Source: Spodoptera frugiperda (lineage: Eukaryota > Arthropoda > Insecta > Lepidoptera > Noctuidae). Taken from it: a DNA stretch of 64,000 nucleotides. This document shows positions 33,506-46,515 of the stretch, piece by piece. Position 1 is the stretch's first letter; every line of letters begins with the position of its first letter. The notes beneath the pieces are model-generated. The model did not search any database and was not told the origin of the DNA. It was given only the letters and a program-made list of their open reading frames with translations. The translations under genes were made by a program, and so were the position numbers. The DNA lies in NCBI RefSeq assembly GCF_023101765.2, contig NC_064229.1, positions 7,416,473-7,480,472 on the forward strand. Direction: 5' to 3'.

Positions 33506-35504
33506 AAGCACCCTAACTCTTGATAAAACTATGTAATACCGTGAAAAAAACTCCAATATTCAGCTCTAACTTCAAACATTGTACCTACCTATCACACGTT
33601 TATTCTTTGCGAAGCAACCATTGATAGAATGAGAATTTAACTCCACGCGTCCATACAACTTCATACGAGTCAGTCGAGCATACAAAGAGCAATTACATTG
33701 CCTACCGGTTATCCAAACCAAGCGATGAATATGGATCGTCCGCTTCCGAAACGTAGGTGTCTGATTATGATGTAACCAGAGCTCAAGATGCCACAGACAA
33801 TGCCAAGATAGATGTGCCAGTTCTTTTTCTTGTTTTGGTAGGAATGGGGGAAAGAGGCTAATTAATTTTGGAGATGCTTCTTGAACCAGTAAATATTTTT
33901 GATAATAAATGTCTTTACAAATTGTAGTTCCCTCCTAAACTCTGTATATAGTGTGTAACAAGTTGTAGTTCGTGTTGTTCTATGTAAACGTTTAATATTT
34001 AATGCTAAACCTGGCAGTAAGAGGGTTGCTGGCCAAACGCACATTTTACAACGCAAAAAACCACACACCGTATGCGCTATGTGCTTAAAATATGGTACAA
34101 ACGCACCTATTCGTATAATAAGCATCTGCGTATTGCAGTAGCAACAACTTCTAATTAACTGCTAGCGTGCTTGCTGTTAGCTATTTAGGAGATAGGCACA
34201 CGTCAATTACTGCAAGTTGGGTCGTTAATCTAAAATTAAAAGTAGACACTTAATTACAACAGCTCATGCTATGGGAATTCCTCAGTTGCACACTGTAAGT
34301 TTTCTTTAAGATGAGATCTTTGACACCACTTAAAAGCCAGGTGTAAAGAATGACAGTTCATTAACCTGTCACCTGTCATCTGTCACCTTCGTGCAAATAA
34401 ACTAGCGGTTGACATTTACAATTCCAAGATGGCGAACAGCTGATGATTCTGTCATTGTTTACACGGAATTCAGCCTCATTTCTGTTAGACAGGTCCATTA
34501 CTCAAAAACGACGAAGAATGATGAAGGTTTTTTTAAGTAGGTTATTATTCTGTATTAATAATTTATCATGTATTCGCTTATTATCATTAAACATTTTATG
34601 GATGACTTTGTGTAATAATTAATCAGCATCTTTGATCAAAAGAAAAAAAGTGAGTGTTGGAAAGAAATGTCGCGTCTACATACTTTTACCCGAGTTGCAT
34701 CTTCATGCATCGACAATGTTGAACAACGCATACGTGTGTGTGGGTGAGCCTGTGTTCGACTACAACTGGCCATGCAACTGTCATCTTCAGTAGGCGATGA
34801 TTGTCATTACAACCTCTTCCGTCGAAAGGTACCATGTAAAAGGTTTTTAGTACACAGTGAATTTATTGTTATTGTATCGGACTATCATCGGGATTTGATG
34901 TGTATACAGTTAAAAAGTTGAGAAAGTATAATAAATCGTTTCTCGTCGTTGATCTACAGCTGATGTGTGAAATTGTTTACTGAATTAATGGATAGGTGTC
35001 GAGTTGTCGACGTTACGTTTCTTTTTCTCTTTTTTCTTCACACTGGCAGCTTTTTAAAGATGGCTGAAAGTTAACTGTCACTTTGATCGTCTGTGAGTTG
35101 ATAAAGTAGTTAATGTATAGTCTGTTAGTTTGATTGTGTACTTTATAGGCACTAAATATTAAAATGTAGTACTTTATAAACTCAATTCTAGTTTTTACGT
35201 CATTTTGAGTCCAGAATGCTGCATAATGTAAATATTTTGATTCATCTACCATGCCCGGTATATTATTTACGACTTGGCACAAGAAAATATCCGCGAAACA
35301 TTACGTAATATGAAATAATAGCGTCTAAATTAAATCGTTCCATCATTTCTCTATAACTTGACGTTTGACGTCAAACTTGTGATGGATTCAGGATGATGTT
35401 ATGTAAACGTTCCAGGTAATGAGATCAAAATGTTGATAGCTTGGTGATGTAAAACGGATGCACACTGCGTCGTTATAATTGATAGATTTTCATATTCATT
35501 TCTA
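33506..35504. other. Non-coding sequence
   Basis: No gene seen. A short tandem array CCTGTCACCTGTCATCTGTC (~34366) repeats a 7-8 bp unit containing E-box-like CACCTG, and an AAGATGGCG occurs at ~34427. Confidence 0.45.
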
Positions 35505-35692
35505 TTGGGATGGTTCGACTTGAGTGAAACCGGCCTCACTGAAAACCGACGTGAAACAATGCTTGCGTTGTGTTTCGTTGTGTGAGTGAGGTTACTGGTG
35601 GCCCAATTCCCCCTTTCCTAATCTTCCCAATCCCCGATTCCTCAACAACCCTTAAATTCCTAACCCCCAAAAGGCCGGCAACGTATGACTAC
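35505..35692 (+). mobile_element. SINE-like family A, copy 3 (3'-truncated)
   Basis: Runs from GGATGGTTCGACTTGAGTGA through AAAACCGACGTGAAACAATG, CTTGCGTTGTGTTTCGTTGT, GGCCCAATTCCCCCTTTCC and CCCTTAAATTCCTAACCCCC to AAAAGGCCGGCAACG. It stops before the CTTACCATCAGGTGA block, so the 3' end has been lost. Confidence 0.8.
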
Positions 35693-38683
35693 ATAGTCAT
35701 TAATATTTTAATTACACATTAAGTTAGGAATAAAAGAAAAATCTATTAATAGTCATACTGTCACCATTTCCTTGAGAAAGACAGACAAACATAGAATTGA
35801 ATGTCTCCGTGTAACAGCGATTTATGCCTCATTTGAACTTGTATTTGCTCCCTGGATCGTAACTAATGCGTATTTAATGCTCGTGTTTGGTCCGCATTCC
35901 TGGGTAATATTGCAGTCAGCGTCATGGATGGGATCCTTGAGGTTAAGCAAAATTGTGCTTAGTGGTTGGTAACTACTGGATGCTTAAAAAAGTAGTTGCA
36001 AAATCGTCTTAAGGGCTGCATTTGACAATTGATAAAACATTTGTTTAACAGTTTTTATTTGCATCATAAATAGTAACTTCTGTAAGATCTAATTTTTGTA
36101 CCACGTAAAGCTTGGAGCTTGAAACTAATGACTAGATCTAGATCAATGATAATCATCTATTTATAAGTGAAAACACTCTATTTTTAACGTTTTAATTTAT
36201 CTTTAACTTGTATATTTGTTTGAGTCAAAATTAAGTCATTTTTAATCCCTTCCATCGATCGATCGGTCGTCACCGATCGATCTGATATTAGGTACACACT
36301 CTTAATCTTGATGACCATACATACTTATTGAAACCATTTTACATATAACTTGTTTCCATTGATTATTATGTTACATACAATATTATGACTTTCACACCAA
36401 ACACTATTCCATCTAACTGCCAGATCATGCACAGTTAGTAATTTATTACCAGAAGTTGGAAACGCTAGTTTTGCTTCAGCATCAGCAGTCGTGTTAACAA
36501 TTAGACGTAACTATGCTGCGCTTGCAGTTTAAATGGACTTCTGAACGACACTGTCAGGTATGTTGTTAGCCAGTTTGTAAAGTGCAGTTCGTTAGTCGGT
36601 TTTATCTTGTCGCATAGCTATTAGTTGCGAGAGTGAAACACCTAGGGAACGAGCTGCACCTAACTTATTAGTACCTGCACACTGCATGTTTTATATAATT
36701 TCTTGCTTTGCTTTGCTTAACTAAGCTGTAAGGTTGCTGGCTTACAGTGATTTGTTTGGTTGGAATCGTTTCGATATTTCTCTTTAATGTCAAGATAAAG
36801 TTAATGAATTGTCAGTTCTTTTGAATCATTGTTGACGGCTGATTAAAAATGCTATTTAAACCTTAGGGTGCAGGTTGCGCAATCAATGTATCAGACAGGA
36901 CGATTTGCATTTGTATGCTTGTTTATGTGTTGCTTTTCCATTACTTCTATATTTACCCCTTAATATACCTTAACCAACTTGCTATTAACATCTAAAGATA
37001 GAAGATAAAACACAAACCCCATAGCTTCACCACAAACAGGTTCACCAAACCCCATTACTATGGTAATGCGTGCTGCACTTTTATTTTCACCAGTAAATAT
37101 GTTCGCTTCAATGAAACCACTTATTTCGCCGCGTACCAATAAAAAGCTTAGGATTACAACGCGTGTTGTCATACAAGTTCTACCAGCTTCATATTCCAGA
37201 TAAAAACGGGAGACGGGAAATTATCTAGATATGATCGCAGACGGTGTAAAAAGTCACATAAATCTTTAGTTTTTCTTAGCAGTATCTGATTGAAATTAAA
37301 AATAAATTATAGCTTCACACCCGTGATCATACACTAGACTTGTATTATATCCGGTCTCACGAAGATATTAGCAGTAACTAACGAACTTAGTGCCAAAATA
37401 AATGCATTTATAGTTTAGCTAGAACGTAACTGTCCTGCCTTTTACGGTACAGAAATAAATTGCAAAGTAGCCGATCTCTCCCCTAGAGAGATCGCATAAA
37501 CATAACAGACTGAATGTTAATCCCACAAATAAACGTCACCACGGCAAATGAATACTTGAAAATTATCGGCTATTACCACAAATTCAGCATAAAGTGCGTT
37601 GAAACGGCTGCTAGCTGGAGCCAGCGCCCGCGTCGCTGTCGGTTGATTAATGAATGGTACATTATGCTAATGCAGCCTAGTTGAGCTGCATTCCAGACAG
37701 GACTGGATAAATACACCATCGCAGATGGCCCGCAGACTTTGTTAACAAATCATTTCGATCAGAAGAACCACTTTTCATATAATCCGTTGTGTGGTCCACT
37801 CGATCATGTTTCGCAGTAACTGATGAGAGCTATAATTCTTATAAAATCATTGAAAATGAAGCCAGATTTTTAGTATCTAAGTTCAATATATTGGCTCTAC
37901 TCCACATTATGTTTAAAACAAGATTATGCAATGAGTATGTAACAGGCATGCTTATCAGTAGCGAATACGTTTTCTATGTAAAACTCATAACGGTTGTTAA
38001 GCATTTTAATACGTAACAATATTTATTGTTTTAGTTTATGCCTTCTGCACGACTATGTTACCATGCAAGTGAGTGCATCAAAGCAGATAAAAATTAATAT
38101 TGCAGATTTATTTTTAGAACACCGTGCAAATGCTGGCGATGTCGATGGCTAGCGTGTGTTAATTTATTCTTTTTTTATTACGGTGCGCATAGGCACGCAA
38201 GTTGGAGTTCATTCTATACTTGCAAAGAATATTAACGATACATTTTGAAATATTCACAAAGTCAGATATCACTGGACAGAAAATAATAAGGAATTTGATA
38301 GATTAATAGATATACATTGTAATATGTATCCGTTTAGTTAGTACTAAACTAAATTTCGAAGAGAAAGCCGCATTGAATGGTTGTCGGAAATCGTTCACAT
38401 GTACGACTAAAGGTTTTGCTCTACCGCGCTAGATACGCTATAATTCGATCAAGCCTTCGAAGGTTACACAAGGCACGAAGCTTTCGTTACAGTTTCGGTA
38501 GTTATTTTAAAGTGGGTGTTGTAAATTAAATAAGAATTTATAGCCCTTATCTCCTTAACACGTTTTGTGCTCTAATAAAAATTGAACATGGAATTGGGAG
38601 ATGTTACAGATGCGTGAAATCTGGCTGAGTATCAATGATCAAATTTTTTTCTTGTTTTAAACCATACCTTTTTTAAGTGCCTT
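35693..38683. other. Non-coding sequence
   Basis: No coding exon recognised. Contains a perfect 11-bp palindrome at 36257-36282, a 9-bp palindrome at 37472-37494 (CGATCTCTC/GAGAGATCG), and a cluster of TAAT/ATTA and ATGCTAAT-type sites near 37640-37680. Confidence 0.45.
36257..36282. repeat. Perfect 11-bp palindrome, 4-nt loop
   Basis: GATCGATCGGT, loop CGTC, then ACCGATCGATC. The sequence preceding it extends the GATC-type repeat. It may be chance slippage of the GATC unit. Confidence 0.6.
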
Positions 38684-38941
38684 GCACGAATGGGCCGGCT
38701 CCACCGGAGTGATACGGCTTTACAGAAAACCGACGTAAAACTACGCTTGTGTCGTGTTTCGTTGGGTGAATGATTTTACCGGAGTCCCAATTACCCCACT
38801 TCCTAATTCTGGATTCCCCAGTAACCCTTAAATTCTTAACCCCCAACTTGTGATGCCACTGGTATTTTGGGTGTCCATGAGCGGTGATTGCTTACCATCA
38901 GGTGATGCGTCAGCTAGTTTACCGGCTTATACCATAAAAAA
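38684..38941 (+). mobile_element. SINE-like family A, copy 4 (near full length)
   Basis: From GCACGAATGGGCCGGCTCCA through CAGAAAACCGACGTAAAACT, CTTAAATTCTTAACCCCCAA, GGTGTCCATGAGCGGTGATT and GCTTACCATCAGGTGATGC to CGGCTTATACCATAAAAAAA. The orientation is plus and the A tail is present. A central ~20-nt block (AAGGCCGGCAACGCACTTG in other copies) is shortened. Confidence 0.85.
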
Positions 38942-39857
38942 ATACCTATCGAATCTATGTATCTTTTGTCATATATTGTGTATTTCTTTCCTTAGCTTTA
39001 TCAAGAATGAATATTTAATTAGGTAACTACTTACAGACGATTTATGAACAAAGCAAAACTATCATGTTGTTATCTAAATAATTCTTACACCGTGTTAAAA
39101 CCGTTTCTTATTCAGACTTTCCAGTAGCTACATTGATATTGCCTTCCATTTATTTTGTGTCTGATTCTATTACTGGATTTGTTGGCTTGCATTGAATCGC
39201 AAATATTTCCCGCCGTCCATGCGCGACTACAAACAAAATAGACAGGGAAATGCTAATAGGATTTGTGAGCATAGTCACATGAATAATTTGTGTTTTCTGC
39301 GAGATTATTAATGAGGGCTTCTTTCAAGAATTGAATGGATATTTCTAGTGTAATTGATGGGCAGATACTGAAGAAATTGTAGTTGAGTTTGTATGTTCAC
39401 ATGTAGCATTACTTTAGTAGCTCCTGGTAGTTTCAATATACTTACAAAGGTAGACGACAATTTAGTAGGCAATACAGAAATGGTTGATTAATGTATAACC
39501 AGACACCTTAAATAGTACCACGTCATCTAGGTCAACTAGATAGAAGCTAACTGTAACAAGGAAACTAAAACAAATATCGATCATGCAGATAAGGTGCGGA
39601 AGGTAGGCACTGGAGCAGGTACTGGCAATATAATCAAATATTCACTTTCATTCACCCACGCGTATTGTCTTCAACGACTTATTAATGAACTATGATCATT
39701 TGTCTCGCAAACACTTTCTCGTTTGCTGTGACTGCCAAATGACCAATTGATTATGGGAAAGCAGTCCTATTAGGAGTCATTATGTTAAGTGTTTTATTAG
39801 TTTTGCCCTGATCAATATTGGTTTCAGATGAGTTATTTTGATGTTACTTGCTTATTA

Positions 39858-40007
39858 TTGCTTCGTTGGCTGGGTGGTCGCAAGTGCGATTGCCGGGCAA
39901 GAGGAATCGAGCTCGAGTTGGGTGTACATTGTACAGTGGCATTACGTGCCGTAATGTGCATCTCTGCCTACCCCTTAGGGGATACAAGGCTTGACGTGCC
40001 TTTTTTT
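39858..40007 (+). mobile_element. tRNA-derived SINE family C, internally deleted copy 1
   Basis: The head TTCGTTGGCTGGGTGGTCGC and AAGTGCGATTGCCGGGCAAG has the layout of a tRNA A-box region, and a degenerate B box follows (GAATCGAGCTCGAG). The sequence then jumps to the 3' part: GTGTACATTGTACAGTGGCA, TTACGTGCCGTAATGTGCAT and CTCTGCCTACCCCTTAGGGG. The middle segment of the family (present at 46410-46515) is absent. I recognise the family from lepidopteran genomes; the flanking target duplication is not clear. Confidence 0.8.
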
Positions 40008-40850
40008 GCTTATTATTTGTTCATCGTTCATCGGTTTGGTTTCGTTACCCAGATTTCGAGCTCATACAGAAAATTTCTCGTTAGTTTATCGCCCTGTTTT
40101 TAATATTAATGCCTATTCTTGATGCTTGGATAAAAGTATATTTTCTCTTTTAAGTGAGGATAGTAAAATCTCCAATGAGCAGGTTGAAGGCAATCATTCT
40201 AAAAATGAGTTACGAGTGTGTACTTTATGGCAGCGGTTCGTTTATGCTCTAAGACGAAAGGGAGAGTAATGGGTACTATTTAAACTAGATTTGCAATTTA
40301 AACTGTAGTAATGGTAGTCGTGTATGTACTCGCATTTTGAGGTATTCGTAATATAGGTTTAGAAATTAGGTTACAGAACTTGTTTATTTAAAAGCTTTTC
40401 TAAATTATTTTTTTAAGGACCATAATCCACTAGTTACTATATTATTGACATCTGGGCTTAAAACTATCGTTATCGTTACACTAGAAGTATCTACATGAGT
40501 GATACCTGATAAATGAAAAAGGTGACTATTAAATGGATGCAGTACAATTGTCGAAGGATCTTTAGATATGCCATGACTTTTAGAAGATAAAATCTTTTCC
40601 ATTACCATAGGTACAGGTGCCATCTGTTTGATCAACCTCCGTTTCGCAACAGAGATTGATTGTAGATCTTCAAATAACATCAGTAGGAGTATGAATAGGC
40701 TTCGGATCATCAATAGTTTAGCCTACATTAGAACTTGCTCAATGCCTTAGTATTGTGGGTCAAGAAGAAAATGACAAATCGATTGAAGAGGAAGGTTTGA
40801 AGAAAATCCTGATGTGGACTATGTGACTGATGGGATTGTGAGTGTGTGAC

Positions 40851-40890
40851 TAAGTTAGATACGACACTTGTATTCTTATTTTGTAAGCTT
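40851..40890 (+). repeat. Direct repeat flanking the MITE, left
   Basis: TAAGTTAGATACGACACTTG then TATTCTTATTTTGTAAGCTT. It matches 41504-41543 at 34 of 40 positions in direct orientation. At ~40 bp it is far too long for a normal target-site duplication. Confidence 0.75.
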
Positions 40891-40900
40891 CCAAGTTGAG

Positions 40901-41500
40901 GGTGCTTTTCCACCGAAGATGTGCTATGCTACATTGCTATGGATGCGTTTGGCTTCCATTAATCTTAGGCAGTTGTCCCACCAACGGCGAGTGAACGACT
41001 AACTATCGGCTATTTTCTCGCTCAAGAAACGTACAATAGATATACTTTCCGTGTAAACAAAAGAGATGCATATACAAATAGTTGATCGCTGACTGTTCAC
41101 ACTGCCGCTGCCGGCGAGTGCTCGCTTCACTAGTTTGTTTTGTTTTGTTTCGTTTCACTAGTTCTAGCTCTACTCGTTACTCGTTCATCGTTGCCGGTGG
41201 GACAACTGCCTTATTCATTGGTATACATAGCTTAGCACTGGAGTAAACGGACTCAGCTAAGCTATGTTTTTTATATAGAAAGATGCGTGCTATGGATGTG
41301 TGCTACAGATGGTTTCCCTGTTATCGATACATCGCATATTCGAGCTGCACATCTTCCTCGCACAGCTACTTTGCAGCGGCACATCTTCGTAGCACAGCTA
41401 CATAGCTTAGTATCAGTGGAAACGGTCACATAGTTTCACAGCTTAGCTATTACATCTTCGTAGTATTGCTAAATAGCACATATCTGGTAGAAAAAGCACC
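40901..41500 (+). mobile_element. MITE, GGTGCTTTT family, full-length copy
   Basis: Left end GGTGCTTTTCCACCGAAGAT then GTGCTATGCTAC; the right end reads TAGCACATATCTGGTAGAAA then AAGCACC, the imperfect inverse. The interior holds several smaller inverted blocks, for example ATAGCTTAGCACTGG against CAGCTAAGCTATG, and repeated GCACATCTTC. No coding sequence. The related truncated copy at 33265-33505 lies in the opposite orientation. Confidence 0.8.
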
Positions 41501-41503
41501 GTG

Positions 41504-41543
41504 AAAGTTAGATAAAACACTTGTATACTTATTTTTTGAGCTT
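41504..41543 (+). repeat. Direct repeat flanking the MITE, right
   Basis: AAAGTTAGATAAAACACTTG then TATACTTATTTTTTGAGCTT, the partner of 40851-40890. The similarity may continue weakly ~10 bp further. Confidence 0.75.
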
Positions 41544-41553
41544 CGATGTTAGG

Positions 41554-44500
41554 AATAAAAGAACAGACTTGGATGATAAATGCTATGCCAGTTTGGGTTA
41601 GTTCCAACGTTTGATTTATACGACCGATCAATAAAGGACTTATCAAGACAATTTATTGTATATTCTACCTCTATTACTGACACAATGGTCAATCAACAGA
41701 GCACTTTCATCACCAAACTCCTTGCGTAGGAGTTACTCAAGGTTCCATTAAAGGCGTTCCAATCCTCAAATGCGAGGGGTTGCTCCCATAAATATCACTT
41801 TCGATTTCATTTCGATCTACAACTCGCTCCATGCTATTGTTTAGGTGACAGTTATTGGTAGTAAATAAGTTAATGATAGCTGGAGTAGGGATTAAGAGCA
41901 GTTGTGCAATTGTTGGAGTAAATTGTGACAGAGGAGATGGATTGTTCGGTGTGGTATGGCGTTAAAAAGGAATAATATCGTTCTATCACGATACTTCTTG
42001 GTATGCTCATCAGCACAAGATGATAAACGTTTATTTTTATTTGCAAACCATATCTTTATACCTTTTCCATGATCTATTACTCAATTTTCGCCAATGGTAC
42101 TAATGTCTGGTCTAAGTTACTACTGATTTGAAATTGAAAACGTCAATAATTACCTTTGACCCGCTTGTTGGAGCCCGTGGTCAGGAGTAAATATATACAA
42201 TTATGGAAGTTAAAAGTTACTAAAGAATGCACAAGAACCTGAAATGGCTACAGTGTAACCTAATGTTCATATCCTGGTGACTTAAATTTCTATACCTCCT
42301 GGCAGACATTCACTGGCCAAAAGCACACAGAGAGATCCGAATAAACATCATAATAAATATCAAACTTCATAATATTTTATCTCATATTTATTGTTCCCTT
42401 TGGCGATCCAATCCGTGCAAATAACTTTAGGCCTTTACCTCAATCCAGACATACGAGAAAGCGATTGTGTTAGGGCGTGAGCAGATGTCGTTTTTAGCAT
42501 TGTCACGCCATTTTGTAGCTGTCGTCGACATGTTGCAGTTTCTCTATGATTTAGCATATCAGACAGGTTTGTATTGTCTTGTAAGTACTTAAGAATGACT
42601 GCTTGCTTGCTTGCGTAATAATTCTATTGGGGAACTGAGAAATAATGAAATTGTGAACGATGATTTTGGGTTGGATTCTTAAAGGTAGGAAATGTGTTGC
42701 ATTCTCGGTCCTAAAATTGATTATGGATGAGATTAATCACAACACTGATGAAACATGGATGTATTATATCAATTATGAGATAGTTTTTGTAGTAAAGGCA
42801 TCATGATATAATGCAATACCAATAAAACTTTCAAAGACCATTAAAGAGGCAGTAAAAACATTCATCAAAATTTCTATATCAATTGGTTGCGATCTGCGTT
42901 TTGCTTAAAACGCATTTGTCTTTCCACTAATAAGATAACGAAATCTTATATAACTTCATGAGCTGATGTAAGTCATCTTATCGATAAAGTAAAATATTAC
43001 ATCAAATCTATGCTTACGTGCATAGTTATTACATTAAGGTAACCATTGTTTAGCTTTAGTAATTTATTTTAAGCTATTAATTTGTTTCTTGACAGGTTTG
43101 ATTGCCTAGTCGGTCTGGTGGTCATAATCGGGACTGTATACGAGGTCTTGTATAGCATTAGCGATATTTATATTTTGAAATTCTAATTTAAAGCATGGTT
43201 AGCTTCACACCTAATTTCTAACACAAGATACTAAATTATCCTTTATGTTCAGGGGGTATTTTGAATTTTTATGCTCTCCAAGCATAAATGATTTCAACGA
43301 TAGTCTATGAGAGAGAAAGTATGAAAAAATATGCTGTTCAATCGTGTCGTCTGATCGTCGAATGTGTTTGCCGCCTAAGGTGGATCACGACTAAGCTGAT
43401 GTGTGCCTTTCTCGCTAAATTGCGATTTGTACACAGTTATGATACTTATCTTAACGTTTAAGGGATAAACGGTTGTCTGTTTTAGGTGATTTAGGCTTTC
43501 TTCTAGTAAATTTTCTAATCATGTCTCTGTTTCTATGCTAGTTAATGGCGTGACGTGTGTTCTTGACTCGTTCATTTTACATATTACGATAAAATTGTTA
43601 GAGATTGTATATTTGTTGTAGGTAGTAGTAGGTACCTAATGTAATTAATTTGCTTTGTCCTATGTCGTGGTAGCGAATTTTTATTATTGCGAGATCAAAT
43701 AACTACTAACTCTTCTGAGATTCTCTCGTTTAGCAGCTTTCCACCTCTGCAATTATAGCTTTCCATATATTATAGTATCGATCAATTCAGTCCAATCAAC
43801 TTGGCCAACGACGTACAGCCATAGGTCTTAACAATTTATGTTTATAGAGTTTTCTCAAACAATCAGAGATGTCCCATTGATCGAACTTTCATTTTGTTAG
43901 TTGGGCCAAGTACATTTTAATGCGGAGAAAAGGCCATATTGTAATGATAATTGGTGCTGTGTATAAATATTAATGCCATGGAGTTGCGCCGGCGCAGGAT
44001 CGTGACATTTCAACCCGGCACCTGCGCTCAAATGTCATACATGACAGATGTCGATGAAAGTTAGAACCGACCAGACGTGGATAATGGGACAACGTTATGG
44101 GGTTAAAAAATGTTATTCGCAAGATTAATTACAGCTGTCGGATAATTGCATCCTCTTGTACAGTTTATCTAGTTTTTTTTTTCCAGTAATTTGTGTTGCA
44201 GATACTTCTGGTATTTAGCGTAGAAAATTTCCTTCCATTAGTAGTGTTACCCAAGTACCAGCTGCAAGTGACTAATGTTATTAAAAGTCACATTGCGTTT
44301 ATCAAAATCATTCGTGTTACAATGTTTAAGTTTAACTAAAACATTCATTGTGTCAATGAGGCGATGAGAGCATACAATCAATATTTAATACTTTGTTTAA
44401 TGCTCTGCAATTATCATCGGCACTTGTACGATAACGCCTTAGGGCCGCCATGAAGTACAAAATAAAAACTTTCGCTAATATTACCACGATATCAAGATGA

Positions 44501-45029
44501 TCTACAATTATTACTTATATAAGCAAGAAGAAACAATCTATCAGATAAAATTATTATAGTTATTGATAGATAATGTGCTTAGATTTACAATGAGTGGTTT
44601 GGACAAATCGATTGCTCGGTAAATGTGTGTATCACGTGTAATGGCTGTTTGTATCGTTCATTTCAAATTGCTACTGGCTATGTTTGGTTTTATTTGCTAG
44701 TCATGATGAAAGTGGAATGTTTTGCCTGGAGCTTGACGGAAATATCCTGTTTGTCAGTCATGAGGTCGTGACTTCTTCGTGGACGGCGCTTGAAGATGGC
44801 CTAGAAAGCAGTTGTTTAATGATCTTTTCAATGATGTTGTTTACGCACTCAAGATATGGGAGAAAGTCCTTGCGAAAAAATGGCTGATGTATGGCAATAT
44901 TGGAAATGCTTTGTGTGAAATCGTTAATCAGGATATAGGATTTTAGTCTCAATGGCGATAGATTCTTCTGCCAGTCTTTTACTGATTGGATTGGTGATCG
45001 AATTTGAATAGGGTAGATGACTAATTTTT
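41554..45029. other. Non-coding sequence
   Basis: No gene recognised. A GC-rich patch GTTGCGCCGGCGCAGGATCG (~43984) followed by CCCGGCACCTGCGC stands out in AT-rich DNA without a clear role. Confidence 0.45.
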
Positions 45030-45295
45030 ATTTTAATGTCCGTCTTGTAGATTATTTTAAAATATTAGACACGTATTTTTTATTTTCTTACGGAAACAAA
45101 TACTTTCGATGATATATCCATTTGAAATATCGCGTGACGTCACTTTAGAGTACGTTTTATACTCTATAGTGACGTAGTTAGCTCCCACTCCTAAACTTTG
45201 ATTGATTTTATCTAAGCATTGTTATCTTATATGACAAAATAAAAAAATACGTGTCTAATATTTTTTCATTACCTAACTGACGGACTAATTACATT
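45030..45295. mobile_element. MITE with ATTAGACACGTATTTTTT inverted repeats
   Basis: Left arm TTTTAATGTCCGTC, then AAATATTAGACACGTATTTT. Right arm AAAAAATACGTGTCTAATAT, then GACGGACTAATTAC. The arms are inverted and ~60 bp long with a gap. The centre has its own inverted pair, GTGACGTCACTTTAGAGTAC against TACTCTATAGTGACGTAG. There is no coding capacity. The exact termini and target duplication are not certain. Confidence 0.8.
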
Positions 45296-46365
45296 TTTAA
45301 TTTTCATACCCCGTCATCATCCCTATTATTCAGATTCAGATATTACGTGATGTGATAACATGAGTTACTAAAAATATTATGAGTTAAGATGATTTTACTA
45401 CGATAATGGAATGTCATCGCGATTATTTTGGTACGATTTATCAATACTCAGAACTTTGGTGAGCCCTGGTGGTGTTTGAGTAATGATTACATACAACACA
45501 CGCGCCGCCTATTCGATGTCTAGCATAAAATGCATTTGTTCTTTAAATATTTCCATTGGTTCATACATAAGTTAATTAGAAAAGTACAAAATCTGATTTG
45601 GATTGTGGTTCGATAATTTCAAATTTCAACTACACTTTCTATAAAGTAACTGAGATCTCTTACATGTTTATGTGAAAAATATCTAAAAGATCTAATTTAG
45701 CAGTACCTATAGAAAAACATCAAGACCACACAACATCATTAAAAAAGAAAATCAACTGACACATTGATAATAATTGAAGCGCGCCAAAGTTTCCATCCGA
45801 TCCGGACCTGTCTAAATATTCAATTACAGTTTAGTAAAAGCTTAACCACGTAACATTAGCATTACACATGTACATATTTACTTTCTTGACTTACAGTATC
45901 ACGTATCGTCTCAATCAATTTATCTTAGTTCACAACGTTATTAATGTGACTGTCAAACATTATAATGTTCACACAAATCAAAGCCGATCATTAAAACGAG
46001 TCGCAAAAATAAGATTGTCGATGTTCAACTGTCAAATTAGGCTGTATGTGTGTATTGTCACTTTCAAACGTAACTGTCAAAAAAGGAAAATGGCCGCCAT
46101 TTTGGTAGAAAGTAATTAGTGAGACGCGCGTAATGTTTCATAGCATTTGTTTATGTAAATTGAGTGTGCAGAGCAATTGACCCTTGTAATTCGATGGGTC
46201 AGTTAAAGAGATCTTTTGACCTTATTATCTAAATTATACATCATTCACTTAATTTTCTTAGAGTACACTTAACTGATTTAATTTGTGACCAAAGGCGGTG
46301 TTTTTGTGATTGATAATTTAGGTTTTATAGCCATTTTTTTTAAGTTTGGTTAGGTTTCCATAATC

Positions 46366-46515
46366 GTGCAATGTCACGCTTTTTATCCCCGAAGGAGTAG
46401 GCAGAGGTGGTTTTTCGGATTTTCGAAATTTACTCAGTTGTAGCACGGAGTCTGGAATAGTCGCCAGTATTTGGCAATAGGCTCACCCCCAATTCATGGG
46501 ACTTATAACACAAAC
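46366..46515 (-). mobile_element. tRNA-derived SINE family C, copy 2 with 5' inversion
   Basis: On the minus strand the sense 3' end of the family reads CACCTCTGCCTACTCCTTCG and GGGATAAAAAGCGTGACATT (46409-46366). Next to it, the middle part of the family is present in the opposite orientation: plus-strand TTTTTCGGATTTTCGAAATT, GTAGCACGGAGTCTGGAATA, GGCAATAGGCTCACCCCCAA and CATGGGACTTATAACACAAA (46410-46515). An inverted 5' part joined to a forward 3' part is the known signature of twin priming by LINE machinery. Confidence 0.75.
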
